NCBI RefSeq assembly: GCF_039872765.1
Contig: NZ_JBDPZC010000008.1
Coordinates: 186,001 to 250,000, forward strand
Length of the DNA stretch: 64,000 nt
Reading direction: 5' to 3'
Source of the DNA: Roseateles_B flavus
GTDB taxonomy: Bacteria; Pseudomonadota; Gammaproteobacteria; Burkholderiales; Burkholderiaceae_C
Each line of letters begins with the position of its first letter. Positions within the stretch are counted from its first letter, which is position 1. A model generated the notes under the pieces. It worked only from the letters and a program-made list of their open reading frames with translations. It was not told the DNA's origin and did no database searches. The translations under genes were made by a program, and so were the position numbers. Positions 34,978 to 43,394 of the stretch are shown piece after piece.

Positions 34978-35555
34978 GAGCGGGGCTCCAGCGGCGGATA
35001 GCTGCGCACCGGGCCCATGGGCTCCAGCACGGCCGGCGCCTGCTTGGCCGGGGCCGGCAGGGCCTTGCGCTCGTTCTCGCTGAGCGCCAGCTTGGGGGCA
35101 TCGCCCTTGAGCTTCAGCGTATTGATGGAGGCGACGAATTCGCGCTCCGTGGGGATGTCGTTCGGGGCGTCCACACTCTTGAGGGCGTCGCCCTCGAACC
35201 AGACCACCACATGGCGGCGCTGGGGCTCGGTGCCCTGGCGACGGATGGTGAAGATGTAGTCCCAGCGGTCCTCGTGGAAGACGTCGGTCAGCATGGGCGA
35301 GCCCAGCAGATCCTGGACCTGCGCGCGCGGCATGCCGGGCTTGACGCTGGCCAGCAGCTCCTTGGTCAGCACGTTGCCTTGCACCACCTCGACGCGGTAG
35401 GGGCGCACCAGGCCCAGCACCTTGTCGCCGGTGGCGGAGGTCAGCTCGCTCAGCTTGGGCATCTGGCTGCAGCCGCCCAGGGTCAGCAGCGCCAGCGCCA
35501 GCGCGCCGGGCAGCGGCCAGCCGCGGGGGCTGGCGTCAGGAGAAATGAGTCGCAT
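34974..35555 (-). CDS. bamE: Outer-membrane protein assembly factor BamE
   Basis: Small lipoprotein of the BAM complex. The product is 193 residues. A lipoprotein signal ends at Cys 29 (LLTLGGC-SQ). The SmpA/OmlA domain contains YRVEVVQGNVLTKELLASVK and GMPRAQVQDLLGSPMLTDVF (both standard BamE features), then the strand RWDYIFTIRRQG. The C-terminal extension of about 60 residues, Pro/Ala-rich, makes it longer than E. coli BamE (113). It is divergent from fur, a conserved pairing in betaproteobacteria, and translationally coupled to dapB. Confidence 0.94.
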   Translation of the reverse strand: MRLISPDASPRGWPLPGALALALLTLGGCSQMPKLSELTSATGDKVLGLVRPYRVEVVQGNVLTKELLASVKPGMPRAQVQDLLGSPMLTDVFHEDRWDYIFTIRRQGTEPQRRHVVVWFEGDALKSVDAPNDIPTEREFVASINTLKLKGDAPKLALSENERKALPAPAKQAPAVLEPMGPVRSYPPLEPRS

Positions 35556-35658
35556 GTCACTAGGGGCTTAGAAGTCGGCGGCCCAAGCTGGCTATGATCG
35601 ACCCATTCTAGCGGCAGGCCTGGAGCCTGCTGAACGCACGCTGATTGCCAGCAAGACC

Positions 35659-36084
35659 ATGAACCGCACCGACGAAATCAAGAACAGCGGCCTCAAGGCC
35701 ACGCTGCCGCGCATCAAGATCCTCGAGATCTTCCAGAAGACGACGCAGCGCCACATGACGGCCGAGGACGTCTACAAGGCCCTGCTCGTGGAAGATGCCG
35801 ACATCGGTCTGGCCACGGTCTACCGGGTGCTGACCCAGTTCGAGCAGGCCGGCCTGCTGTCGCGCAATCATTTCGAGTCCGGCAAGGCGGTGTTTGAGCT
35901 TAACGAGGGCCACCACCATGACCACCTGGTCTGCCTGACCTGCGGCAAGGTCGAGGAATTCTTCGACCCCGAGATCGAATCGCGCCAGCACAAGATCGCC
36001 CTGGACCGGGGCTTCGAGCTGCAGGAGCATTCGCTGTCGCTGTACGCGAACTGTATCAAGAAGGATTGCGCCAACCGGCGCTGA
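35659..36084 (+). CDS. fur: Ferric uptake regulator Fur
   Basis: Fe(II)-dependent repressor, 141 residues. The N-terminal winged helix (LKATLPRIKILEIFQ) is followed by the metal-binding HHHDHLVCLTCGKVEEF segment with the Fur HHDH and first CxxC. A second Cys pair is partly retained (NCIKKDC). The 5' region shared with bamE (35,556-35,658) has a TATGAT -10-like hexamer at 35593-35598. It converges on hprK with 28 bp between. Confidence 0.97.
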   Translation: MNRTDEIKNSGLKATLPRIKILEIFQKTTQRHMTAEDVYKALLVEDADIGLATVYRVLTQFEQAGLLSRNHFESGKAVFELNEGHHHDHLVCLTCGKVEEFFDPEIESRQHKIALDRGFELQEHSLSLYANCIKKDCANRR

Positions 36085-36112
36085 TCCGTTCTGCCCCTGC
36101 CGGACCAAGGCC

Positions 36113-37075
36113 TCAGGCGTCGTCCTGCAGGCCTTTTTCGATGGCGCGCTGGTGGCGCTCGACGAACTCACGGTAGGTGTCGATGCCGCGCAGCTGCAGG
36201 ATGGTGTTGCGCACGGCGGCTTCCACCAGCACGGCCAGGTTGCGGCCGGCGTCCACGGCGATCACCACCTTGCGCACGGGCATGCCCAGCACGTCCTCGT
36301 ACAGGGGCTCGTAGGGCAGGCGCTCGAAGTCGCGCTCCATGGTTTCCTTGCGGACCAGGTGCACGATGAGCTTGAGCCGCATCTTGCGGCGCACGGCGGT
36401 CTCGCCAAAGATGGCCTTGATGTCCAGCAGGCCGATGCCGCGCACCTCCAGCAAGTTCATCAGCAGTTCAGGGCAACGGCCTTCGATGGCGGTCTGGGAG
36501 ATACGGAAGAAGTCCACCGCGTCGTCGGCCACCAGGCCGTGGCCGCGGGAGATCAGTTCCAGGCCCAGCTCGCTCTTGCCCAGGCCGGATTCGCCGGTCA
36601 GCAGCACGCCCAGTCCCAGGATGTCCATGAAGACGCCGTGACGGGTGGTCCGGTTGGCGCACAGCAGGGCCAGGTAGGAGCGCACCACATCGATGGTGTG
36701 GCCGGCAGACTCGGAGGTGACGAAGAGCGGGATCTCGGCGCGGTCGCACATGGCCACCAGACGGTCCGGCGGGTTCTGGTCGTCGGCGACGATGATCACC
36801 GGCGGCTCCAGGGTCACGATGCGCGCGATGCGACGGTCCAGCACTTCGCCCGAGGCTTCGCTGAGGTAGGCCACCTCGCGGCGTCCCACCAGCTGCACGC
36901 GGTAGGGGTGGATGTAGTTCAGGTAGCCGACCAGGTCGGCGGCGGACTGGGCGTCCCGCACGGCGGTGTCGTCGAAACGGCGCTCCGGGTGGGCGTGCCC
37001 GGCGATCCAGGCCCAGCGCAGGGCCTCGCGGAGTTCTTCGAAGAGGCGGTCGGCGCTGATCGAGGTGGGCTTCAT
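36113..37075 (-). CDS. hprK: HPr kinase/phosphorylase
   Basis: Bifunctional Ser kinase/phosphorylase acting on HPr-type proteins in the nitrogen/carbon PTS. The product is 320 residues. Walker A GESGLGKS is at 161-168. The HprK signature LEVRGIGLLDIKAIFGETAV-type segment and LPYEPLYEDVLG follow. It lies 13 bp after ptsN, giving hpf-ptsN-hprK on the minus strand. Confidence 0.96.
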   Translation of the reverse strand: MKPTSISADRLFEELREALRWAWIAGHAHPERRFDDTAVRDAQSAADLVGYLNYIHPYRVQLVGRREVAYLSEASGEVLDRRIARIVTLEPPVIIVADDQNPPDRLVAMCDRAEIPLFVTSESAGHTIDVVRSYLALLCANRTTRHGVFMDILGLGVLLTGESGLGKSELGLELISRGHGLVADDAVDFFRISQTAIEGRCPELLMNLLEVRGIGLLDIKAIFGETAVRRKMRLKLIVHLVRKETMERDFERLPYEPLYEDVLGMPVRKVVIAVDAGRNLAVLVEAAVRNTILQLRGIDTYREFVERHQRAIEKGLQDDA

Positions 37076-37088
37076 CCCGTCATCGGCC

Positions 37089-37559
37089 TCAGGCGACCGA
37101 CTTCAGCGGTTCCCAGTCGGCGATCAGCTTGTGCAGCGTCGCCGCCTCGGCCTCGGTCTTGAGGCGCTCGCGCAGTTCGCGGTCCGAGAGCATCTCGGCA
37201 ATCTCGGAGAGGATTTCCAGGTGGCGCTGGGTGGCGGCTTCGGGCACCAGCAGGAAGATCAGCAGGGAGACGGGTTCATCATCCGGGGCGTCGAAGCCGA
37301 TGGCCTGCTGCACGCGCAGCACCGCAGCCAGCGGATTCTTCAGACCCTTGATGCGGCCGTGGGGGATGGCCACGCCATGGCCCAAGCCGGTCGAGCCCAG
37401 GCGTTCCCGGGCAAAGAGATTGTCCGTGACCAGGGCGCGCGCGATGGAATGGTTGTTCTCGAACAGCAGGCCTGCCTGTTCGAAAACTCGTTTCTTGCTG
37501 GAGGCGTCCACATTCACCAGCACATTGCTGGCAGGCAGGATGGCGGCGAGACGGTTCAT
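37089..37559 (-). CDS. ptsN: PTS IIA-like nitrogen regulatory protein PtsN (EIIA-Ntr)
   Basis: Cytosolic phosphocarrier of the PTS-Ntr, 156 residues from ATG 37559; GTG 37568 is an in-frame alternative. The phospho-acceptor is His 67 in GHGVAIPHGRIKGL. DEPVSLLIFLLVPEAATQRHLE is split between core strand and helix as in EIIA-Fru/Ntr. Upstream is hpf; rpoN, often in the same cluster, lies far away at 3.9-5.4 kb. Confidence 0.95.
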   Translation of the reverse strand: MNRLAAILPASNVLVNVDASSKKRVFEQAGLLFENNHSIARALVTDNLFARERLGSTGLGHGVAIPHGRIKGLKNPLAAVLRVQQAIGFDAPDDEPVSLLIFLLVPEAATQRHLEILSEIAEMLSDRELRERLKTEAEAATLHKLIADWEPLKSVA

Positions 37560-37747
37560 CGAGGTCACAGCGCCGATTACGGCCGGGTCGGCCTTGGGCG
37601 GGACGCTTGGTCACTAGGGTTGGAAAACCGATTATAGAAAGCTCCTTGACCCTGGGTGTCCTGCCCGGGCGAAGAGCCCTCCAAATGGGTGCGATAGCGT
37701 GATATTGAGGCGCTTCGGCAACGCTGCCGCTCTACGGGCGGGGCAGC

Positions 37748-37770
37748 AAAAAGGCGCCCGGGTGGGCGCC
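37748..37770 (-). terminator. Rho-independent terminator of hpf
   Basis: On the minus strand GGCGCCC and GGGCGCC form a 7-bp stem with a 4-nt loop, followed by five T. It lies about 30 nt after the hpf stop and separates hpf from ptsN transcription, although readthrough is possible. Confidence 0.85.
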
Positions 37771-37799
37771 TTGCGTACAGGACGGATTGACGTCAGGAC

Positions 37800-38141
37800 T
37801 CAGGAGGCCGGCATGTCCATGCGCTTGACGGCCTGGTGGTGGTGGTCCTGGAGCTTGTCCTTGTGGCGGCAGACCTGACGATCCAGCTTGTCCATTAGCT
37901 GGTCAATGGCGGCATAGAGATCTTCGTGAGCTTGCTCGACAAAGATGTCACGTCCCTTCACATGGACAGTGACTTCGGCCTTTTGCCTGCGCTCCTTCTC
38001 CTTCTGCTTCTCCACCGTGAGCAGGACGTTGATGTCAACAACCTGGTCAAAGTGGCGGGTCACCCGGTCCAGCTTGGTCAGCACGTATTCGCGCAGCGCT
38101 GGGGTCACTTCAAGATGGTGGCCGCTGATAGTCAGGTTCAT
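37800..38141 (-). CDS. hpf: Ribosome hibernation-promoting factor HPF (short/YfiA type)
   Basis: Binds the 30S subunit and promotes inactive ribosomes in stationary phase. The product is 113 residues from ATG 38141 (MNLTISGHHLEVTPALREYV), preceded by GGAGG. The S30AE domain is complete, with VHVKGRDIFVEQAHEDLYAAIDQL split over the second half and an HHQAVKR tail. Short-type HPF. A terminator lies between it and ptsN. Confidence 0.95.
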   Translation of the reverse strand: MNLTISGHHLEVTPALREYVLTKLDRVTRHFDQVVDINVLLTVEKQKEKERRQKAEVTVHVKGRDIFVEQAHEDLYAAIDQLMDKLDRQVCRHKDKLQDHHHQAVKRMDMPAS

Positions 38142-38771
38142 AAAGCCTCCTTTCACAGGGCTTGGTCGCGAGAAAGCATTGATGCTTGAGAACACTTGGG
38201 GGACGCCGTGGCGGCGGCCGCCCTTCTTCAGGGATACAGAGGTCTTGAGGGGGAGTTTGAGGCGTCTTGGAAAGGTGTGCGGCGGTGAGTAGCGGAGTGG
38301 AGGAGTCGTTCTTGCTGTGGGCCAGTTTGCTCCCGAAGCATGACTGTGACAAGCGTTTTAAAGCGCCTTCTAGTGGCTTGCAGGGCGGCTCTTTTGCTTC
38401 AGCGCAAAGCCGTGATGGAATGCGCGATCGACCCGCGCAGCGCGCAGGCGCGGCCTCAGGGCAAGCCCGCTGATATCGGCGCCGCCGCCGCCATAGAAAT
38501 GCTTGATGCGCCTGTCGACGGGACGCGATAATGCGCCGTCCCCACCACTGGAGCCTTTCTTGGGCAGCGATCACCCTCGGTGACCGTCCACTCCAGCGTC
38601 CCGGAGCACGCGGCCCCTTGAGCAGGCCCTGCGTTGCGGCCGGTGTCCGGAGTGAGACGGGTCGCCTTCACCCCCTTCCCCGGACTTGGCCTGCCCTGCA
38701 CGCTCGTCCATCGCCCACAGACTGATCCTGCCGCGCCCTGCAGCCGGCCGGACGCATGCGCTGGAGCCCTC
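38142..38771. other. Noncoding region between hpf and corA
   Basis: 630 bp with no convincing gene; short ORFs show no family features. The right half is the long corA leader (about 38,539-38,771) after a sigma-70-like promoter. I see no clear riboswitch motif in it. Confidence 0.5.
38503..38532 (+). promoter_or_regulatory. Sigma-70-like promoter, probably for corA
   Basis: TTGATG (38503-38508), an 18-bp spacer, and GATAAT (38527-38532). Transcription from it would give a leader of about 230 nt before the corA ATG. Confidence 0.5.
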
Positions 38772-39746
38772 ATGCTCAATGTCTTCACGCTGGACAACGG
38801 CCGCCTCAAGGGTGGGCTGTTCCAGGACGAAATCGAATCCGCCGCCGACCTGGCCATGGCCCGCCCCGTCTGGGTGGACCTGGAGAACCCCACGTCCGAG
38901 GAAAAGGGTTGGATACGCGAGCGCTTCGGGCTGATCATTCCCGAGGACATCGTCGACGACGACCTCGAGGAATCCGCCCGCTTCTACGAGGAAGACAACG
39001 GCGAGCTGCACATCCGCTCCGACTTCCTCATCGAAGACGACGAGTCGGCCCGCAATGTGCGGGTGGCCTTCATCCTGCACCAGAACGTGCTCTTCTCCGT
39101 GCACAACGAGGACCTCCCGGTCTTTCGCCTGCTGCGCCTGCGGGCCCGTCGCATCCCGGCACTCATCGAGGATGCCAAGGACGTGCTGCTGAAGCTCTAT
39201 GACGCGGATGCCGAGTATTCCGCCGACGTGCTGGAAGGCATCTACGACAAACTGGAGCGCATCAGCGCCCGGGTGCTGAAGAGCGACGTCAACGATGCCG
39301 AGGCCGGCGAGGTGCTGGCCGCCATCGCCCGCGAGGAAGACTTGAACGGGCGCATCCGCCGCAATGTGATGGACACCCGCCGTGCCGTCAGCTTCATGAT
39401 GCGCAGTCGCATGCTCAATGCCGAGCAGTTCGAGGAGTCGCGCCAGATCCTGCGGGACATCGACTCGCTGGACTCCCACACGGCCTTCCTGTTCGACAAG
39501 ATCAACTTCCTGATGGACGCCACGGTCGGCTTCATCAACATCAACCAGAACAAGATCATCAAGATCTTCTCCGTGGCCAGCGTGGCCCTGCTGCCGCCGA
39601 CCCTGATCGCCAGCATCTACGGCATGAATTTCAAGCACATGCCGGAACTCGATGCGGAATGGGGCTACCCCTTCGCCATCGCCCTGATGGTGGCCTCGGT
39701 GGCCGCGCCCTTCATCTACTTCCGCCGCAAGGGCTGGCTGCGCTGA
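38772..39746 (+). CDS. corA: Magnesium/cobalt transporter CorA family
   Basis: Pentameric Mg2+ (Co2+/Ni2+) channel, 324 residues. A large cytoplasmic N-terminal domain (about 1-260) precedes two C-terminal membrane helices. The pore-entrance GMN motif is at 284-286 (SIYGMNFKHMPEL). ATG 38772 (MLNVFTLDNGRLKGG) is chosen over the upstream extended ORF. The long leader could hold Mg-dependent control, which is common upstream of Mg transporters, but no conserved element was recognised. Confidence 0.93.
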   Translation: MLNVFTLDNGRLKGGLFQDEIESAADLAMARPVWVDLENPTSEEKGWIRERFGLIIPEDIVDDDLEESARFYEEDNGELHIRSDFLIEDDESARNVRVAFILHQNVLFSVHNEDLPVFRLLRLRARRIPALIEDAKDVLLKLYDADAEYSADVLEGIYDKLERISARVLKSDVNDAEAGEVLAAIAREEDLNGRIRRNVMDTRRAVSFMMRSRMLNAEQFEESRQILRDIDSLDSHTAFLFDKINFLMDATVGFININQNKIIKIFSVASVALLPPTLIASIYGMNFKHMPELDAEWGYPFAIALMVASVAAPFIYFRRKGWLR

Positions 39747-39985
39747 AGACGCTGCGCCGGCGGCTGCAGGATTGGCGCGACGACATGCAGGCCGCCGCCG
39801 TTCCGTGAGGAGTGTGGCGGGCTGAGGGTCGGGCGCCGTTGCGCCTGCGGCACCACCCGGCCCCTGCTGCAGCCGTTCAGGATTCGTCTTTGGGAATGGC
39901 GGCAATCGCGGGCGGCGAAGCGGTCACGGCTGCCCGCGGCGCTGGAAGGCTGCCCGCCGCTGTAGCTTTACGTCAGGCCGCGGCC

Positions 39986-40133
39986 AAGAAAAAGGGCTCC
40001 CGCAACAGCGGGAGCCCTGGACATAAAAGAAGCCGCAAGATGCCCCGGGACCAACGAGGGAGGGAGGGAGGAGGAGGAGAAGAGTCCCGGGATTTCAGCC
40101 CCAACACTGGGGAGATCTTGCGACCGAAAGCTT
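39986..40133 (-). ncRNA. Candidate small RNA with a Shine-Dalgarno-complementary CU-rich loop
   Basis: Read on the minus strand: an 8-bp closing stem (CGCAAGAT, complement of 40115-40122, with ATCTTGCG, complement of 40034-40041) encloses two hairpins. The first is CCCCA-GTGT-TGGGG (40099-40112). The second is CCCGGGAC / GTCCCGGG (40084-40091 with 40044-40051), with a 32-nt loop of C and T containing CTCCTCCTCCTCCC. A 10-bp terminator hairpin and T-tract follow. A possible promoter (TTACAC, 18 bp, TAAAGT at 40145-40140) puts the start near 40,133. No minus-strand gene is near to need this terminator. Structure was paired by eye. Confidence 0.65.
39989..40017 (-). terminator. Strong intrinsic terminator on the minus strand
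   Basis: GGGCTCCCGC (39994-40003) and GCGGGAGCCC (40008-40017) form a perfect 10-bp stem with a 4-nt loop, followed on the minus strand by TTTTTCTT. It ends the candidate sRNA. On the plus strand it lacks a T-tract. Confidence 0.85.
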
Positions 40134-40145
40134 GTGGCTACTTTA

Positions 40146-40643
40146 CTCGTTTGTGGTTTCGCTGTGTAAGCACGCCAGCCGTACTTTTCAAACCTTTGCG
40201 CAATTCTGCAAATGAATTGGCGCTACAGCGCGGATTGTTGGGCCTGGTGGCCGGAAGTTTTGCTACTTCTGTCCCAGGTGCCGGGTACAAGAACGAGTTC
40301 TTGAGCGGAAGTGTGGGCCTTCGGGCTTACACCAAGCTTCAAAGGCGGGGTTTTCACGGAATGACGGCCGCTGGAGATGTCCCGCGTTTCTGTGTCATGC
40401 GGAAATGCGACGCTCCCAGCGGAACCGGCGTGGTCACGGTCTTTGCGCCCGCGGCCGTCTTGCGGCCCGTCTGGCAGCTGCGTGGCAGCGCGACTGTCAC
40501 ATGGCTGCAAGCCTTTGCTGTTGAACTGCTGCGGGGCCGACCCCGTTGCCGACGCTCACCCACTTGCGGGACCTTGTCCGGGGGCGAAAGCTCCTCGGCG
40601 CCCGCCCCGTTTAGAATGCTGCCCCTAAACCATAGGACGGACC
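40146..40643. other. Noncoding region upstream of the ferritin-like gene
   Basis: About 500 bp, locally lower in GC than the flanks, presumably carrying the promoter of the ferritin-like gene. No gene is supported: short ORFs here have no family features. The 240 bp between corA and the sRNA terminator also hold nothing recognisable. Confidence 0.45.
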
Positions 40644-41522
40644 ATGCTCTACCCCGAACTCTTCAAGCAACTGGAAGCCGTGCGCTGGAACATGGACACC
40701 GACATCCCCTGGGACACGTTCGATGCCAGCCTGCTCACCGAAGACCAGGCCCAGACCATCAAGATGAATGCGATCACCGAGTGGGCGGCCCTGCCGGCCA
40801 CCGAGATGTTCCTGCGTGACAACCGCGACGACAGCGACTTCTCCGCCTTCATGAGCGTCTGGTTCTTCGAGGAGCAGAAGCACTCCCTGGTGCTGATGGA
40901 ATACCTGCGCCGCTTCCGCCCGGACCTGGTGCCCAGCGAGCAGGAATTGCATGAGATCCGTTTCGACTTCGATCCGGCGCCCGCACTCGAGACCCTGATG
41001 CTGCACTTCTGCGGCGAGATCCGCCTGAACCACTGGTACCGCCGTGCCGCCGAATGGCACACCGAGCCGGTGATCAAGGCCATCTACGAGACCCTGGCCC
41101 GCGACGAAGCCCGCCATGGCGGCGCCTACCTGCGCTACATGAAGCGCGCCATGCAGAAGTTCGGGGACGAAGCCCGTGCTGCCTTCGCCAAGGTGGGCGT
41201 ACTGATGGCCAGCGCCCGCCGCACGGCCCAGGCCCTGCACCCGACCAATCTGCACGTCAACGCCAAGCTCTTCCCCCGCGACACCATCCAGAGCCGCCTG
41301 CCGGACCCGGAATGGCTGGAGAAGTGGCTGGACAAGCAGATCCAGTTCGACGCCGTCTGGGAGAACAAGGTGGTGGATCGCATCCTGCACAACATGAGCC
41401 TGCTGATGGAGCGCAGCTTCGCCAGCGTGCAGGAGCTGAACCGCTTCCGCAAGGAAGTCAGCGCCAAGGTGACCGCAGCCACCGGTGCTGCCGGCGGCGC
41501 CGAGCCCAGCCCCGCAGCCTGA
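40644..41522 (+). CDS. Ferritin-like di-iron protein (acyl-ACP desaturase-like)
   Basis: The product is 292 residues, almost all helical. Candidate di-iron ligands in order: Glu 46 (NAITEW), Glu 77 and His 80 (FFEEQKH), Glu 125 (CGEIRLNHWY), Glu 155 and His 158 (ARDEARHGG). This E..ExxH..E..ExxH pattern is that of the ferritin-like/fatty-acid-desaturase-2 superfamily. A short Ala-rich tail ends the protein. It is monocistronic, closed by a terminator. The reaction is unknown; desaturase, oxygenase and iron handling are all possible. Confidence 0.8.
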   Translation: MLYPELFKQLEAVRWNMDTDIPWDTFDASLLTEDQAQTIKMNAITEWAALPATEMFLRDNRDDSDFSAFMSVWFFEEQKHSLVLMEYLRRFRPDLVPSEQELHEIRFDFDPAPALETLMLHFCGEIRLNHWYRRAAEWHTEPVIKAIYETLARDEARHGGAYLRYMKRAMQKFGDEARAAFAKVGVLMASARRTAQALHPTNLHVNAKLFPRDTIQSRLPDPEWLEKWLDKQIQFDAVWENKVVDRILHNMSLLMERSFASVQELNRFRKEVSAKVTAATGAAGGAEPSPAA

Positions 41523-41547
41523 TCGCGCCGTCGATTCCGCAAATGCA

Positions 41548-41572
41548 AAGCCCGCCAATCGGCGGGCTTTTT
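41548..41572. terminator. Bidirectional terminator between convergent genes
   Basis: AAGCCCGCC / GGCGGGCTT, a 9-bp stem with loop AATC and TTTTT on the plus strand. On the minus strand it is followed by TTTGCATTT. It separates the ferritin-like gene from the convergent ABC permease gene. Confidence 0.85.
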
Positions 41573-41591
41573 ACTGGAGACTCGCGAGGGC

Positions 41592-42491
41592 TCAGCTGGC
41601 CTGGCGGCGCTTGAGCACCAGCAGGTAGAAGCACAGGCCGGCCAGGGCCAGGCCGCCGACGAAGTGCGGCGAAACCAGCTGGGCGAAGGCCGCGCCCAGG
41701 TCATGCAGCACCAGCTGCAGCAGGCTGGCGAAGCTCTCGTGTTCCAGCTGCTGGGCGGCGCCCCGGCCTTCCAGGGTCATGCTGGCATTGAACAGGGCCT
41801 TGCCGGCTCCCTCGAACTGGGTCTTCAGCAGTTCGGCCACGATGCGGTTGTGATAGACCTTGTCCAGGACGTTGGCGATGATCACGGTGCCGCCAATCAG
41901 CACGGGCACTCCCCAGCGCTTGAGCCAGGCCGCCGCCGCCATCAGGGCCATGAACATGGGCGCCAGCCACAGGGTCATCAGCAGCAGGCCGATGCTCAGG
42001 CGCAGCCAGCCCAGGACGACGATGCCCATCAGGCCACCCCAGGGCACCTGACCGAAGCCGGCAAAGCCGTGGATCTTGAGCAGGGCGGCCGCGGCCATCA
42101 CGGGCCCGCAGACCAGGCCGACGGCCATGGCTGCCATGGGCACGAGCAGCGCGTGGGTCAGCACGGTGGCGCCGATGCTCTCGACATGCGTGGCCGGCAG
42201 GGAGAGCCAGAACTCGACGGAGCGGTCCTGCTGATCGCGACGGGACAGGCCCGGCAGCTGGAACATCGACACGATCCAGCTCAGGGCGAACACGCCCGCC
42301 ATGCTACCCAGCATGGCCACGGCGGCCACGGCCACCGGCGGCGGTACTTGGGCGTCGCCGTCGACGATAGGGCCCTGGAGAGGTATCAGCAGCAGGATCA
42401 GTGCGGGCGGCACCAGCATCACCAGCAGCCAGCCGAGGCGGTGCTGCATCCACTCGCGCTGCATGAGGGTCAGAAATCGTTGTGCATTCAT
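41592..42491 (-). CDS. ABC-2-type exporter permease
   Basis: Inner-membrane protein of 299 residues with about six hydrophobic helices, including WLLVMLVPPALILLLIPL near the N-terminus and a C-terminal helix in VGGLALAGLCFYLLVL. It is 12 bp downstream of an ABC ATPase, which in turn overlaps a GntR/YtrA-type regulator. This regulator-ATPase-permease order resembles Gram-positive ytr operons and many Burkholderiales exporters. The substrate is unknown. Confidence 0.85.
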   Translation of the reverse strand: MNAQRFLTLMQREWMQHRLGWLLVMLVPPALILLLIPLQGPIVDGDAQVPPPVAVAAVAMLGSMAGVFALSWIVSMFQLPGLSRRDQQDRSVEFWLSLPATHVESIGATVLTHALLVPMAAMAVGLVCGPVMAAAALLKIHGFAGFGQVPWGGLMGIVVLGWLRLSIGLLLMTLWLAPMFMALMAAAAWLKRWGVPVLIGGTVIIANVLDKVYHNRIVAELLKTQFEGAGKALFNASMTLEGRGAAQQLEHESFASLLQLVLHDLGAAFAQLVSPHFVGGLALAGLCFYLLVLKRRQAS

Positions 42492-42503
42492 GGTCGGTCT
42501 CCT

Positions 42504-43394
42504 TCAGGCCTCGCGGGGCTGCAGTTCAGGCTTGCGGGTCAGGGCGACGAAGAGGTCGACCAGGCTGGGTCGGAAGCGCTGGCCCAGGGCCTGGACGTCT
42601 GCCGGCGGCTCGCCGTCGAACAGGGCCGCCGAGCGGCCTTGCTGGCGGTAGCGCAGCAGCGGGTGGGCGCGGGCCACGGTGTCGGCGGCAGCCGGGTCGT
42701 GGGCCAGGGCCACGAAGCGGGAGTCCATCTCTTCCAGGCTGATGTTGAGCACCAGCTTGCCCTCGTCCAGCATCATCACGTCGGACAGCAGGCTCTCGAT
42801 CTCCTCGACCTGGTGGGTGGAGATGACCACCGTGCGCTCGCCATCGCACCATTCGTCGATGAGCATCTCGTAGAAGCTCTTGCGGGAGATCACATCCAGG
42901 CCCAGGGTGGGCTCATCGAGAATCATGAGCCGGGTGTCGATCGCGGCCACCAGCGCCAGGTGCAGCTGCGTCACCATGCCCTTGGACAAGGCCTTGACCT
43001 TGTCATTGAGGCCGACGCTGGTGCGCTTGAGCAGGGCGCGGGCCCGCTCGGACGAGAACTGCGGCTGCAGGCCGCTCATCAGCGTGATCAGCTCGTGCAC
43101 GCGGGCCCAGCGGGGCAGCACGGCCACGTCGGGGATGTAGGACAGGCCCTTGAGCAGCTCGGTGCGCTGGCTGCGTGGATCCAGGCCGAGCACGCGAAGC
43201 TCGCCTTCTCCGCCCTGCAGGCCCACCATCGCCTTCATCAGCGAGGTCTTGCCTGCGCCGTTGTGGCCCAGCAGGCCCACCACGCGGCCCTTGGGGATCT
43301 GGAAGCTGAGGTGGTCGCAGGCGACCTTGCGGCCGTAGCGCAGCGTGAAGTCACGGGCGCTGACCAGGGCTTCGGTGTTGTTGTTTGCGTTCAT
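42504..43394 (-). CDS. ABC transporter ATP-binding protein (ABC-2/CcmA type)
   Basis: Cytoplasmic ATPase of 296 residues from ATG 43394 (MNANNNTEALVSARDFTLRY). Walker A is GHNGAGKT, the signature is slightly degenerate (LSKGMVTQLHLALV), and Walker B is LMILDEPTLGLD. The C-terminal extension is typical of drug/antimicrobial exporter ATPases. The ATG overlaps the GntR gene stop by 4 bp. Confidence 0.93.
   Translation of the reverse strand: MNANNNTEALVSARDFTLRYGRKVACDHLSFQIPKGRVVGLLGHNGAGKTSLMKAMVGLQGGEGELRVLGLDPRSQRTELLKGLSYIPDVAVLPRWARVHELITLMSGLQPQFSSERARALLKRTSVGLNDKVKALSKGMVTQLHLALVAAIDTRLMILDEPTLGLDVISRKSFYEMLIDEWCDGERTVVISTHQVEEIESLLSDVMMLDEGKLVLNISLEEMDSRFVALAHDPAAADTVARAHPLLRYRQQGRSAALFDGEPPADVQALGQRFRPSLVDLFVALTRKPELQPREA

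Noticed and set aside
40052..40083. G-quadruplex on the plus strand of the purine-rich stretch
   Set aside because: Three GGG runs are followed only by GG runs, so a canonical four-run G3 quadruplex is not formed. The minus-strand hairpin explains the region better.
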